Shown here: positions 11,580 to 24,577 of the stretch, in pieces
How positions within the stretch are numbered: position 1 is the stretch's first letter
Layout: each line of letters begins with the position of its first letter
Assembly (NCBI GenBank): GCA_950097015.1
Contig: CATNEN010000024.1
Coordinates: 310,001 to 374,000, forward strand
DNA from: Macrostomum hystrix
Lineage: Eukaryota > Platyhelminthes > Macrostomidae
DNA length: 64,000 nt
Reading direction: 5' to 3'
The notes under the pieces: model-generated
Seen by the model: the letters and a program-made list of their open reading frames with translations, nothing else
Told to the model about the DNA's origin: nothing
The model's database searches: none
Made by a program: the position numbers and the translations under genes

Positions 11580-12889
11580 TGTTTGATGTCTTGAGAACTC
11601 AAGCTAGATTTGCTCTTTTATTAATAAAACGGAGATTCGAAACAATGCTGCTTAAATGGAAATTTAAAGCTATTGTTTACTACTTATAGTAGAAAGTGTG
11701 AATCAACCGATGAATGCATCAATTTTTGCGTCTAAAAAGATTTAGGCTGCAGCCTTAACAGCCTGTACAACTCTCTTGTCAGGGGTGTGCCAGATCTGCT
11801 ACTCTCGCGGTCCTAGCTGTCCCGACCCCTAACCAAACAATGAGGCATTTTCCATGCTTAGGGCTTCCCTGACTCACCTTGCAAAGTCAGTTTGAGTTTG
11901 CAATTAAGCACATCTAAATGCCTATCCCGGTCAGACCTGCAACCAGCGAGGAAGCAATTCTTACTCCTGAGCTGACTCCTGAGCACACACGCTCACACAG
12001 GTGTGTACATCTGCCCTGACTTTCTCATCGTCAGGCAGTGTACACACTCAGTGTGCCTTGGAGATTGGCCCTCAAGGGCGTAAATTGCACGACAAGCCCC
12101 AAAAGCCTTCTCTCCGCGGCTGCGCCCCAAATAAATGTGGCCTCGCCGTGGAATCGAACTTAGGGACCTTGGTGGGAGAGGCAAACGCGATAACCGCTCT
12201 GCCAACGACCCCCTATCATAAGGACTATAATAAGTACTAATAGAAAGCAGAAGATTTAAACGAATTAAACGAGTTAATTTTAGACAGTCTACAGACAGAT
12301 CGAGTGCTTAACTCGTTTATTAATTAAAATAAAATAATATTTATTGCTACTATGTGTTTTGGTCAAATACAAACAGCAGGGACGTATGTATTTTATAAGC
12401 GCATAAAAACGGAACAAAAATAGCAATCACTTGGAGCTAATTATATAAGTGGCTAAAAACGGCACACCACAAATAAATATTAAGCTGATGGGAGTTAAAT
12501 GTAGGCACAACATAAAAAGCTAAATGTTTATTATACACCTTTAGATTATAATGGCCTTGCAGTTAAAGCATGTGTATACTTACAAGTATAGAAATTAGAG
12601 AAATGAAAATGATGATGACAGCGCTGGGCCGGACAAATGGCTAGATTGAAATCTGTTAAATCAGTGCCCGTGTTATAATATACAAAGTACTAAGAGTAAA
12701 AAAGAAAAGCAGAGCTGCCAGAAAACACGCTAAAAATAGATACACGAAAAAAATTAACGACAAAACAAAAAACAGGCTTAGTTTAGTAGAGAGAATCGTG
12801 TGATTCGAGTTGCATTATACTAATAGGAGCCCAAACTGCTCAAGGATGCATTTAGCTAGCGATTGTTACATTTGCATGCATGCTGGGTT
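11580..12889. other. Intergenic and H2A.Z 3' flank
   Basis: Between MCM4 and H2A.Z. It contains the SINE at 11935-12213 and an AT-rich stretch (12214-12889) that probably includes the H2A.Z 3' UTR. No other coding signal was found. Confidence 0.5.
11935..12213 (-). mobile_element. tRNA-derived SINE, family A, 3'-truncated
   Basis: The minus strand begins GGGGGTCGTTGGCAGAGCGG (A box) with the B box AGTTCGATTCC about 45 bases on, then the family body. It lacks the GCTGCGGGCAATG segment and the ATT tail found in the copy at 27331. Confidence 0.85.
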
Positions 12890-13288
12890 TTACTGGCCCT
12901 TGGGCGGCACAGTAGCGGCGCCCTTCTTGTTGACTAGGCTCTTGTGAATATGCGGAATGACACCGCCGCCAGCGATGGTGGCCTTGATAAGGGTGTCCAG
13001 TTCTTCGTCACCGCGAATAGCCAGCTGAAGATGGCGCGGCGTGATACGCTTAACTCGCAGATCCTTACTGGCGTTGCCAGCCAATTCCAGCACCTCGGCA
13101 GTCAGGTACTCCAGGATTGCGGCGCTGTATACTGCGGCTGTGGCGCCAACACGGCCGTGACTAGTTGTACGCGTTTTCAGATGACGATGAATACGACCAA
13201 CGGGGAATTGTAGGCCGGCGCGGGCCGACCTAGAGATGGCCTTCTGCTTGGCCTTGCCGCTGTCTTTGCCTGCTTTGCCACCGGCCAT
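12890..13288 (-). CDS. H2AZ: Histone H2A.Z variant
   Basis: Nucleosome core histone variant placed at promoters and regulatory chromatin. The 132-residue coding exon is intact and uninterrupted. It starts [14 protein letters not shown], the classic H2A.Z N-terminus, followed by [14 protein letters not shown], the acidic-patch region, and [12 protein letters not shown]. The C-terminus ([14 protein letters not shown]) is lineage-specific. The ATG at 13288 is preferred because the longer reading frame upstream relies on a TTG. An AG acceptor about 20 bases upstream (TTTTTCCAG) suggests a spliced or trans-spliced 5' UTR. Confidence 0.97.
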   Translation of the reverse strand: MAGGKAGKDSGKAKQKAISRSARAGLQFPVGRIHRHLKTRTTSHGRVGATAAVYSAAILEYLTAEVLELAGNASKDLRVKRITPRHLQLAIRGDEELDTLIKATIAGGGVIPHIHKSLVNKKGAATVPPKGQ

Positions 13289-14377
13289 ATTGAGCAAGAG
13301 AAGCTTTATTGCTGGAAAAATATGACAGGTAAGAAATTTGTTAATTGTCGAGAACGACTCACAACTAAAAAATCTTGAGAGAATCTACAATAGATCACAA
13401 TGTATCACCCATCACCAGCTTTAGATAAAGGGCAATATCGGTAGATGTGGCTCCCTAGTCCATGGACAGCTAAACTATGTACACTTGGCCCAACTGTGTA
13501 AGTTCCTAATATATCTTCCATCTTACACAAATCATTCAGCGCAATATATATAGATCTTGGCATGCAAATTTAGTAAATAAAAATATTAAAAGCACAAGTT
13601 AATGATCATTAAACGTATCAAAAATCAGTGCAATACAAAACGGCAGATCATCATCATTATTACTAATTTAAACTTTCGCAGCAAAACAATCAGATAAACG
13701 AAACAAAATAACAAAGAGCTAGTACAGTGTTTCACTTCTTATCCAGCAAAAAATACGAGCAAACAGCAAAACAGATGAAAGAAAACGACTCTACGAGTTC
13801 AGAAACAAACATTTTCATAGATAAGTATTCAATTCCTGTAGTAAATTTGAAATATAATTGTTGGTCTTTGTGGTGCGAAAATAGTTTTGAGAATATTAGG
13901 TAGAAAAATACACTCGAAAATTTTCATGATCGACTTTGTAAGTAATTTTTAGGAACACCGAATCACTGGAAATAGTATGCACGAAAAAATACGATGCTGA
14001 TGAAAGTGATTAATAGTCTGCGAGCCCGCCACCAAAAAGGACAAAAACAAACAAAAAAGTTTAATTGATTTAAAGCAACTGATTAAGTGATAGTATGCTT
14101 TCAAAAAGCGTCAGATGGATCACGATGAGTAAGAGTTATAAGTTGAAAAAAGTGAATTACAAATAGAATTAAAGAAATTTGGATTACAAAACATTTTCAC
14201 TGGAAAACAGCAGCCGCATAGTTTACTAAATAGTGCAGGAATTGGGCTTTAGCTGGGTGAAGGGAGAAATGCCTTAAACAGCTGATGCAATAACGAAAGC
14301 GTCCAGAAAGTTAATGCGATTGAAAATCCAGAATGAAAAATCTAGCTTAATGTGCATTGTTTAGTTTTTATAGGACC
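13289..14377. other. Intergenic, no gene seen
   Basis: AT-rich sequence between H2A.Z and TGS1. No coding frame, repeat array or tRNA-like element was found; a short CCATGGAC palindrome near 13460 resembles the SINE B tail motif but has no flanking match. Confidence 0.5.
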
Positions 14378-16540
14378 TCAATAATCCGCAGTGACTGCAT
14401 CCACTAGGCCGCCAGTATAAACTGTGATAGCTTTTAGCCTGCCATTGAGCAGGTTTTGTTCCACCTCCACAATGCCGGCGCGACATCCGGCCAGCAGGCG
14501 AGTTAGCTGGCCAAGGTCGGTATTGCGCGGCAGGTAAATACCTACGCTAGCGCAGTGACAAAGTGCTGCGCGAATGCAGTCGGCAACAGATCGATCGCCG
14601 GACAAGACTGGGGCGTCCAGGTCAAACACATCCTTGTCCAGATAGCTGGGACCGCCCCAGGGAGGCGACAAAAAGACTGCATCAGCGATTGGCCCAACAC
14701 GAGGAATGGCGTCAAAAAAGTCGGCGCACAAGAAGCTAACACGATTGAGCACATCGTAGACACCGGCATTGTGCTCAGCCATGGTTAGACGGCTAGGATC
14801 AATGTCGATTGCAACAACATGGCCGCAAAGCTGGGCAAACTGAATCACGTTACCACCGGCACCGCAGAATGCATCGATGAGAACGCCGGAGACCTTTAGA
14901 CGCTCAGCCTGATGACGGGCTATGCGTTGCGGCGTAACGCTGAACCAGGCCTCTCTGTCCAGCTGGATGCCTTGATCAAATCGATCGAAGAAGCGATAAC
15001 GCTGGTTCCAGTATTTATTCAGCGCTGGATCTTGCAAAGCCGTCTTGGCTTCGACAGCCTAAATGAAAATGGTTTAGAAAGCATGAGCTCTTTGATGATT
15101 TTTTCTCATTTTTTAAATTCTAATACTATAGTTTCCCGGAGTAATTCTGGCATCAATAATGTGCAGTTTAGCCTCGGGATTTACTTTACAGCATTAGCTG
15201 TTAACAAACAGATGCTACATTAATTATCATTACTATGACTCGATTTCTTTACGTTATATTTGTAAAATCTACATTCTGATATATTCCTTATTCTACATTC
15301 TACATATACTTTAGGAATAGTTTTTAATAAAAATCACCTCAGTCTCTTCGTCTCTCTCAATCGCCTGCCTGTCCTTGTACGACAAGCGTGAGGCAACTTG
15401 GCCAGCTGGCATCAGTAGATAGTGGCTAGAAGCTACATGATCCTGGTCTAGGTGTGCCTTGTAGACAAAGCCTAGCCGTTTAGCTAGCTTTAGGGCCGAC
15501 TGCTTAGCACCCTGACCAGGTCGGTAACGTGACACAAGTCTAAGAATCTCGACCCAGTAGGCTGTTTCAGTATTTCGCTGCCACTCCAGATCCCAATCCT
15601 GCACCGGTAGACCAGGTGGTACACTGGAGCACTGAGTTTCACGCAGAAGTTGAAGAAACTCCTCGTCTTCACGCAGGCTTAGCGGCATGCCAGACCAGCT
15701 TTCCTCTGTCATGTAGGCGCCAAAACGACGCACCCAAGCTAGCCAGACACAACGATCACGATTGATGCTCCATTGGCGTTCGAATTCGGCTGAAATCCAC
15801 TCATAATCGGGCCAATGTGGACCATAGTATACTATGTCATTATCTGTGCTCTCAGCGCATACATCCTTGTTGCTATTGTCTTTTTCTGCGTCATCGTCGA
15901 CTACAAATTCTGGAATTGACTTGCGTCTCTTTGGAGACTCATCACCAGCACTAATATTTCCATCTTCGATTTGAGCGACTGGCGCATCCAAATCCTGAAT
16001 TATGTGACGCTTTCCTGGCTTGCGGCCAGAGCCACCATTCTGACGCTGCTGTCTTTGGCGGACAGCAAAATTAGTTGGCAGACCCAAACGCGCCATCATC
16101 TGTTCCTCACTTTCTTGAATGACTCTAGCCTCGCAGGCATCGTCTTTCATTTTCGGGCTTGTTTCCTTAGCTTCTCTACTGATTTGACGAGTCTCCTCTT
16201 CGCCGTCGCAAGCAGCTCCAGAATCGGCTGAAATGCATAATTCAGCCAGCTTATCTGAAACAACATCATCAGACGCAATGGATGCTACTGTAGGCTGAAT
16301 CTCATTTTCATCTGGATTAAGTGAATCATCAATATTTTTGTTAACTTCTGCTTGATCTTCATTAATTTGCTTTGGCTTTTGAACTTTTCCATTGTAAATT
16401 TTTCCATCTGTAATATAAGCTCTAGTGAGAAAAGCACGCAGTGGATTATCTTCTTCAAACTGCTTATATGCTACAGCTAGATGAGCCAGCCGTTTCCAAT
16501 GACGCGCAGTGAAGCCTTGAAACACCTGATCACTAGACAT
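14378..16540 (-). CDS. TGS1: Trimethylguanosine synthase (cap hypermethylase)
   Basis: Converts the m7G cap of snRNA and snoRNA, and in trans-splicing animals the spliced-leader cap, to 2,2,7-trimethylguanosine. Two exons, 15338-16540 and 14378-15058, join in phase 0 (ACTGAG donor, CATTTAG acceptor) for 627 residues. The N-terminal exon has a low-complexity acidic region and LGLPTNFAV, matching the MGLPLQFG motif of animal TGS1, plus aromatic-rich IVYYGPHWPDYEW. The C-terminal exon is the methyltransferase: KYWNQRYRFFDRFDQGI, SAM motif DAFCGAGGN, AIDIDP, and catalytic FLSPPWGGPSY. The start ATG overlaps the stop of an upstream ORF by 8 bases, so translation needs reinitiation or a trans-spliced second message. 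Confidence 0.95.
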
Positions 16541-16922
16541 CTTTCTGTTGGCTTTGCACAGTAGATAGTAGAAGATCAACGAGTGTTTCTAATTGGTCTA
16601 TATGATTATCAACACTTGCTGTGTCGTTTGCAAGAAGTTTAGCAGGTAGATCACGTAAACAGAACTGCTCGATATCACGCAGAACACTGCTGAAGGCTGC
16701 AGTATCAACAAATTCGCGTTTGTACAACAATCGTGCTCTTAGTGCACCAAGTCTCTCAGCACGCGGCTCAGAACTTTGAAACTCTTTGTCAAAAGAATTT
16801 TGTTGATCCAATTCGCTTTGGTTTGCAGCGCCGTCCTTAAAACCAAGTTTACCAATCTGATCCAATTGTTTCTGACAATCTTTTGAAACTAAAACCTGCT
16901 CAGCATCAGAGTCAGAATCCAT
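16533..16922 (-). CDS. Unrecognised 129-aa acidic protein, upstream cistron of TGS1
   Basis: An intact 129-residue frame beginning MDSDSDAEQVLVSKD and ending QSQQKDV. Its stop (TAG, 16533-16535) overlaps the TGS1 start in ATGTCTAG. The middle and C-terminal parts are predicted helical (LGALRARLLYKREF; VLRDIEQFCLRDLP). No signal peptide or membrane segment is visible. I do not recognise a family. It could be a separate protein made from a shared message, or an N-terminal part of TGS1 lost from frame; the codon composition looks real. Confidence 0.6.
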   Translation of the reverse strand: MDSDSDAEQVLVSKDCQKQLDQIGKLGFKDGAANQSELDQQNSFDKEFQSSEPRAERLGALRARLLYKREFVDTAAFSSVLRDIEQFCLRDLPAKLLANDTASVDNHIDQLETLVDLLLSTVQSQQKDV

Positions 16923-19900
16923 CCATTTAGGATGCAGCTAGAGCTGAAGATCAAATTCAATTAATGAAATTAGATCTGTAAGACAGCAAATCTTAAAATG
17001 ATTTCTATTAAAGGAAGAGAAAATGTTATAAGTTTGCTTGAATGTATGAAACAGACAATGGCAATGTTACACCTAAATTTTATTATGACGTCCCATAATG
17101 TTGGTTTGACCCAAAGGCAAATATGAGTAGAGTAAGGCCTAGGATCTGAAGCACAAAGTGAAACATTTTCAGCTACAAGTAAAATATAATAAGTTTGCCT
17201 GTATTTTTAGAGCCTTTCTTACCTTAACATTAGGTAGTAAAATAAATTTGGTGATAAAAAAAGTACAAAATTGCTGTCAACAAAAAAATGCAATTATGTG
17301 AAGCAATCAAGTCTAATTAAAGGTAATTTAGTTCTTTCAATTTCCAGTGTTTGATGCTGAAACATAGCCAACCAACAGGAAAATCGTTATATCTCTATGG
17401 TTTAGCAAAATAGGTATTGTAAACTGACATAGCGGACATGCTTATGTCCCTTATCCTGGTCACAAGCTTCTATGCAGCTAGGCAAACAGTCAAATTGTCA
17501 GTGGTTGCAAAACTAGTTTTATAAGTAATTAGCTAAATGTCTTGATGTTAGAAAGGATTCTAATCCTAAACATGGAATCCCTATTTCGCCAATTAAAATG
17601 CCAAGAACCTGGGTTATGCATTACTATTACATTGTAAAACATCAAATAAAATATACAAATTATAAGCCTTGTGTACAAAAAGAATTAAGTAAAAATTCAC
17701 AATAAATGTATTAAAATTTTTTGATAAAAGAGAAATTGAAAGCACTAGCCATTGTAAATATTTAACTAGCAAACTGTTACTTTAGTGATCTGCATTAACT
17801 AAAATGACGACTAACAAACTCTACTCTAGTCCATTTATTGTAAATGCACAAGCTACCACATGATATATGACTGAATTCCTATGGAAATTGGATATGATTA
17901 ATAAACAGAAACTACAAAATGAACTTCATTACAATCAACAAATTACATTTTTTTATTTTTACAAATTATATTAGCTTGATAATGACATTTCCCTGTGCTC
18001 TTAAAACAAAAAAAATTTCTACAATTAAGTGCAACTCATTAAACATAGGTAAGCCAGATTAAAAACCCTTGTCAACATTAACCCACCTAGAATCCCTACT
18101 CATTATTCTAAAAACATAGACCTTGCTTGGCTTCTAAAAATGTAATCATAAACACAAAAAATAATAAGATCTGTCTTTTCTTAGTATTGCTTATATTATT
18201 TTGATCATTTTATATTAATAACTATTTTAAATTAAACTTTTGTAATTTTTAAAATTGCTTGTCCAATATGCAAATTTTTTGACAAATCATATCTACTATG
18301 CACAATAGAATAAACATTAGAAGAATTGAGGTCTGACAGTAGGCAAACTTAACTGAAAGCATAGGCAAAACACACTTTCTCTTAATTTTAAGAGGCTTCC
18401 TTTGCAACCAACAAAAATCTAGATAATTATGCATGGTCCTACATAAAAACTATGCTTTCAATTGGTCCAAGTTAAAAAAATTGCACTAGACATTAAACAT
18501 CTTAGACAATTAGTCTAACAGAATATTCTAGCAAGTTAATATGTATATAAGGCTATAAGCAAAACAATTTTGAGCATGAACCATATAGTTATGTCAGAAT
18601 AATAACTACAGATGTGTGGATGCATGTATGAATCAAGGAAGTTGAGTCACTTCAACTTGAAGTTAAATATGGAATTAAATATTTTTGACTAAAAATGTTT
18701 GAGAACACATTAAAATGGTAAAATTGTAAAAAAATCAGTATTTATTCATTTTGTTGTTTTTTAATTAGCTAATTACCAGAGTGCACCATAAACTAATTTG
18801 TCATTTAAATGCTCAAAAAAATTATTGCCACTAAAATGGACTGAAATCACACTTAAACATATATTTTAGTCACTTAAACATTACCTAATTAATGCTAAAT
18901 AGCATCTATGAGCTAAGTGTTAAATTGGTTTAATCACTGAGGTTTAGGAAAAAAACATTAAAAAGCTTAATCAAAAACTCTCAAAGCTCTTGATTAATCG
19001 AATTGAATGTGTCTGAATATTGAATTTCTTAGAAAGCATATGGGAAAATTGATATTTTGTTATAAACATGACTTGTTTAAAATGAATGAATTCATATTAT
19101 TTTATACTATATAAAACTTTGTTAATGTTTCTGCCATTTATATTACAAAAAAGTATAAATAATACATCAGAGTTAGCAAAAGAAACTTGACTTTTGCGGT
19201 TTGATACAAAGTTTGTATACATTACTCAGAAGTGTTTTTTCATTCTTTATAAAACATACAAAGATAAATACTAAAATTTCAAAAAAGAGTAGAAAGTATT
19301 GCTATACAGTTGAGATCATAGGTAACACTCTTGGGAAAGCCTAAACTTAGAAATATATACATATAATTAAGTAATTGGTCAGAATAACTAAATAGGCTAC
19401 CTAGGCTAGTTATTGTATTACAGATAATAACTAAATATGATACTAAGAAATTCTTTGAAATATATAAAATATATTCTCAGAGGCTAATTCAAAGATAATA
19501 TTGAAATTACTTAGACAAACCTCTAAAATACCCCTATAACAACTTTTGTAAGATATTAAAAAGTAGAACTCACACAACTTTGGTGGCATTATGAAAATAA
19601 AGTTAGAATAGTAATTAATCCTACAAAAACTTTGGTGACATATTCTAGAGTAATAATTTAAGAAGCATTAGGACAACTCTGGTGGCAATATTGGCATAAG
19701 GACTTTACTAAAAAGTTAGGTCTATGACATTAATTTGAGTAAATAAAGTTACCAAAATCTATTTGTTTAGCAAAGATGGGCATTTGCTTGTATGGCTTGT
19801 ATATATATATGTTCATAATGTGGTGGCCTATTATAATAAACTGCTACGCCTATAAAGATAAGGTGGGCATTTTTGACATGGTATATACAAAGCTGACAAT

Positions 19901-20370
19901 TGTCTGCTAGCCTAATAAAACAAGCAGCAATGTGGAAAATTTGGGCATTTACAAATCTATGTTACTAAAGTTGACTATAACAATAAGCACGAATTTTCAA
20001 AACTTGTCAAGAAAAATGATTGTGTTTAGCCCTAGGTAAAAAGGGTCTAGAAAAGATATAAAATAGCTGCTAAATGCTTGCTTATTTATAAAATTATAAA
20101 CTAATTTTTAATAGGCTTGAGAAGCTGAAACATGTAAATTTGAGAAAGTTTTAGCCTAGATTACTTTAAAAAGGATTAAGAAATGTTTCACTTAGTTTTC
20201 TTATAATTTTAGGCGTGATTTGTTGTTTACATGTCACAGATTTTGAATTTCAGTCAGCTAGTTAAACTATAGCATTTTGTCTATGGCCAAAAAAGTTAAA
20301 ATTGCATACAAACATGACTGTACCATGTGGGTCTGTGGGCCAATTCAAAGCACAAATGGCAGAGCTTATT

Positions 20371-21478
20371 CCCACAGTCCCATGCCAATAATTTCAATTT
20401 TATCCACATGGATCCATGCCAATAATTTTCTGCTTAGGCCTATCCACATGGCAGCTTGTATGAATCCTATATATCCTAGGCCTGAAATGAGGCTCTTTCA
20501 GGTTTGAACATTTTATTGAACCCTTGAGCCAATAGATCAATAAAGTTGTCAGTGTGTTTATAACAGTGTTTACATTTTGACCTACTCATTCATTAACTGA
20601 CATTAATGTTAATCCTTTTATATTATTGTAATAAAAACTTACTAAATCTTTTGCGATTTCTCATTCTATTGTTAGCAACATAATGTTACATTAACAATTG
20701 GAATTAACAATTATTCGAATGTTAATTAATGTGTGCATTGCTCATAATTAAAAGAGGCACTACTGCAGGTTCTGGAAAACATGTAGGCCTATGGTCCCAG
20801 GTCATTTCGGTGACAAGACATTTCGGTGACAGTCATTTTGGTGACAACTTAAGTCATTTCAGTGACATAATTAGGCCTAGGCCTAGTCAAATTGGTGACA
20901 ACTATTTTTGCACCTAAATATGCTAAAAACGGCCTTCCATTTTAACTATGCACATTTATAAAGTATTAATTAAATAATGCTATAAGTACTAATAAGAAGC
21001 TGCATCGCTCTGATTAAGTCTGGGTTTTACTTTAAATGAGTTAAATTATTAAATTATTTAATGAGTAGTCAATAGTTTCAATAGTTATTCGTTGCTAATT
21101 AAATGTGTATAATAATCATTTTTCAAGTTTTGGATTGACAAGGCAAGTGTAGGCTTTAAGCAGCTGCTGGATCGTGGAAGGCTGTTTTCTCAGCATATTT
21201 AGGTACAAAAATAGTTGTCACCGAACTGACCAATTCTGTCACCGAAATGACTGTCACCGAAATGTCTTGTCACCGAAATGACCTGGGACCAGGCCTATAG
21301 GCCTAGCCAGTTGTATATAGTACATGAAAATTGCTACACAGTTCCTATAAAATATGTGCTTTAAGTTCTTAAAGTTATCGGCAAAATAAGCTGCCATGTG
21401 GATTGGATAGGCAGAGAATTATCGGCACGGATCTGTGTGGATAAAATTGAAATTATCGGCACGGGACAATGGAAATAA
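20371..21478. mobile_element. Inverted-repeat element (non-autonomous DNA transposon) interrupted by another
   Basis: The arm at about 20371-20458 reappears inverted at about 21388-21478. Matching blocks include ATAATTTCAATTTTATCCAC and CCACATGGCAGCTT. Pairwise differences are modest. No ORF lies between the arms. A second, younger-looking inverted-repeat element sits inside it at 20792-21291. The outer ends and target duplication are not resolved. Confidence 0.65.
20792..21291. mobile_element. 500-bp MITE with long terminal inverted repeats
   Basis: The ends read TGGTCCCAGGTCATTTCGGT on both strands. The first 49 bases of the two ends differ at one position, and similarity extends discontinuously to about 130 bp. 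Direct repeats GGCCTA flank it at 20786-20791 and 21292-21297, a plausible 6-bp target duplication, although this hexamer is common locally. TTTCGGTGAC-type subrepeats fill the arms. No coding capacity. Confidence 0.8.
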
Positions 21479-22580
21479 GCACTTCCAGCACAAATTCCAG
21501 AGCATTTACAGCAAACCCAATGCTTTGTTCGAGAGTGAGCTAGAAGAGTTCTTATGACAGCAGCTGTACCTTAAAAGTGTTTGCTATGAAATTCTCTTCA
21601 GGATAATTTGTAACTTTCCACAGTGAACAAAAATAAACACTCAAGTAGTTACAACGGGTACAGAACGGGGCGTGCTGCGCCGCCCTACTACACCATGAAA
21701 CAGCTCACTTGTCTAATGTTCACAAATACTGTTTAGGTTGTTCATGTGAGTATTTCTTACATTGCGACAAAACGCTTATTGCAAAAACCACTCAATGAAG
21801 AGAGCCAAACGCAGTTACTTCTAACGTTATCATATGAGCCTAAACAGCGTTGCTCTCTTTCCAGTGTTACGTGACAACATGGCCGATAAAGGTTTGGTCA
21901 AATCAATTTTGCGGTAGTTTAAATTTAGTTTTTGTAATTAAAACAAAGTGCTCCTAATTTGATTAGAAAAAAATACAAGTACATAATAATATATATATCT
22001 ATATGTAGCTAAATCCTTACCTTTGTACTGATTTGTTCAAGAATAAATAAGAAACATTATTTGCCCTTAAAACTCCCTTCAAAATTTTCTTTGAAATTGG
22101 TTATGAATCACTTATAGCTTGCCTGTTGCATTGCCATAAGGATTCAATTCCCCATATACTAGAAATAGTAGAGCACCGAGTACTAAGTTATGAATTAGGT
22201 TATGTTGATCCAGTGTCCTATTTTTCCATATTTTGCAGGCCAATAGACTATAATAGCATGTACTATGATGACAGCAAGCATATTATCACAATATTGTTAA
22301 CATTTACCTTAAGCTAGCCTAAAGGGTAAAGTAATGGCTTCTACGTATAGGCCTAGCAATCCTAGCATTGTTGAAATGTTTTTTGTTGTTTTTTGTCTTA
22401 AATTTTATCCAACGCAAAACCTATGTTGGATAGCTAAAGTCGAGATAGCTAAGTCTTATGATTCGACAAACATATTGATATTGTCCCTATGTGCAAGCTT
22501 GTCATTTTCATCTAGTTGCCACAGTTTACAGACAATCCTTGTGAACTGCAGTCTCTCTCTCTCTCTCATGCTACTATATT

Positions 22581-23526
22581 AGGATCCTAGACACTTCGTC
22601 ATCTTATAACTTCGTCAACCACTTGGAAGGTAGGACACTTCGTAATCCAGCCAATTGGCATGCTTTAAAGTTTTGTCAGTTCGTCATCTAGGCCTACTAA
22701 TAACAAGCAATCAAGTTTGTCATCAATAAAGTGAGGGTGGGTGGTGAGGCAGGAATTCCGGTCATTTCGGCCATGTATAGTTTAGGCCATAGCCACTTCG
22801 GCCAAAAGCTGAATGAGCATAATAATGCTACATTATTATAGTCTGTAATTTTCAGTACATTTAAGCAGTCCTTAAAATGAGTTAAAGCCTAAAGGGCTGT
22901 ACATCTTTGATTCCACAGCAGTAAATGCCTTGGACTCTGCAGCCAAACTCATTGGCAATACTCGTAACGGAATATGAAATGCACTCATCAGCAGTAGGGC
23001 CTACTGAACTATTCACATTAGTGCAGACTATTTATGTTTTTACCATTCTTTGTGTTCCAAGTCCTCTACTTTTTTACTTTTAACTGCACAAATACTTAGA
23101 GCATGTATTTAAAATTCTTATAATTGTAAAAGTCAAATTTGTGCTTTCCTTAGTTGGCGACAATTTGTCGCTAGGGCCTAATCACTATCAAATAAAATTA
23201 ATAACTCTTAAATAAATTAGAAATTAGCCATAAGAATGTTACCTAGGGCACATACTTGTGGGTATAGGTGTGAACACACTTCACACTCTAAATTGTCAAA
23301 AAGAGGTGATCAAAACTGATTTCATTATAAGAATTGAAAGACAGGTGCCAACACAATGTGAAAAGAGGTGGGGAGGGGTGGTTTGGTTCTTTCTTTGAAA
23401 ACTTTTGTTTTATAAATGACAAAGTGTCCAGAAGTCTAAGTCTCTTCATCATCCACCCTCTGAGATATTGGACAGATTGTCATCTAAATGAAAAAGTTGT
23501 AAGATGACGAAGTGTCCAGGTACCCT
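22581..23526. mobile_element. 946-bp MITE-like element with terminal inverted repeats
   Basis: The left end AGGATCCTAGACACTTCGTC and the right end (reverse complement) AGGGTACCTGGACACTTCGT match over about 30 bases. ATATT flanks both sides (22576-22580 and 23527-23531). The interior has a further CACTTCGTAATCC repeat and a TTTCGGCCAT / CTTCGGCC pair near 22755-22805. No transposase frame. Confidence 0.75.
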
Positions 23527-24577
23527 ATATTATGTAATCACATCTGGCTCTGTGTGTGCTACTTATTTTTTGGCTGAAGCCAAATAGAATGTGTAGTGCT
23601 TTGCTCTTGTCTGCGCTCATCACAGATCTCACCATCAGATCCCTAGCAGCTTTGACAGCAGATGTGGCACATTTTGTTTGTTTGCCAAGATTAGGCTGCT
23701 CATCAATGAATGGCAGTGTGTTTGAGAATGTGTTTAGCAACTTTTTCTATTATAGCTAAATATATTTTTATATCACTAAATAAAAGTATATAAAAGTTAA
23801 TATCTATTACTATATTACTAAATCTAAATTATTAATTAGGCCTAATTTCTTCCATAATTAAACTAGTTATTCAGTCCTACTGTAGTCAGTTATAGTTACA
23901 GTCAGTTTTGGTGTTTATATGGAGAGGCTACCTAAAGTAAATTTCAGCTATTTAATTAGAAATTTTCTGGTGGTGTTTAACTATTTTTAAATAAGTTTTA
24001 CTTATTTTTAATGCAATTGGTTTTCTATAAAAAATTCTATTTAAAAAGCAAAATTGTTTAATAAATAAATTGATAGTTATGCTTTTTGGAACCAATATGT
24101 TGCCATGTACATATTAAGTAAAACAACTATGATTAGTAAAAAAAGCAATTTTCTACAATCAATTGTCTCTTAAAGCATGTGATTTGTAATATTTGATTAT
24201 TTTGAATTTTAGTAAAAAGGATTATCTTATTTAGCAGTCATTTAAATAAAAATAACTTTAGTAAGAATCTTTTTTAAAGCTTATTAGCATGCCTCTATAT
24301 AATGACTATGCTAAGCCTGATTGTCTATTAAGGATAATGCCAAGCTTATCTGCATAGCAGCTTCTAATAACTGTGCTCTTCTATACTGTATTCAGTGCCA
24401 ATCATAGCTATTTATGTATATTTAATCTTCACAGCTGAAAATTTGTTATTAGTTGCTATATATTTTCAAGGATTTTTTTGTGATAAAAGAATATAGTTTG
24501 TAAACATTTATAATATTTTATAATATAGTTAATGATAACATTTGTCTGCAATAGCAAAAAATATATATAATTATTTA

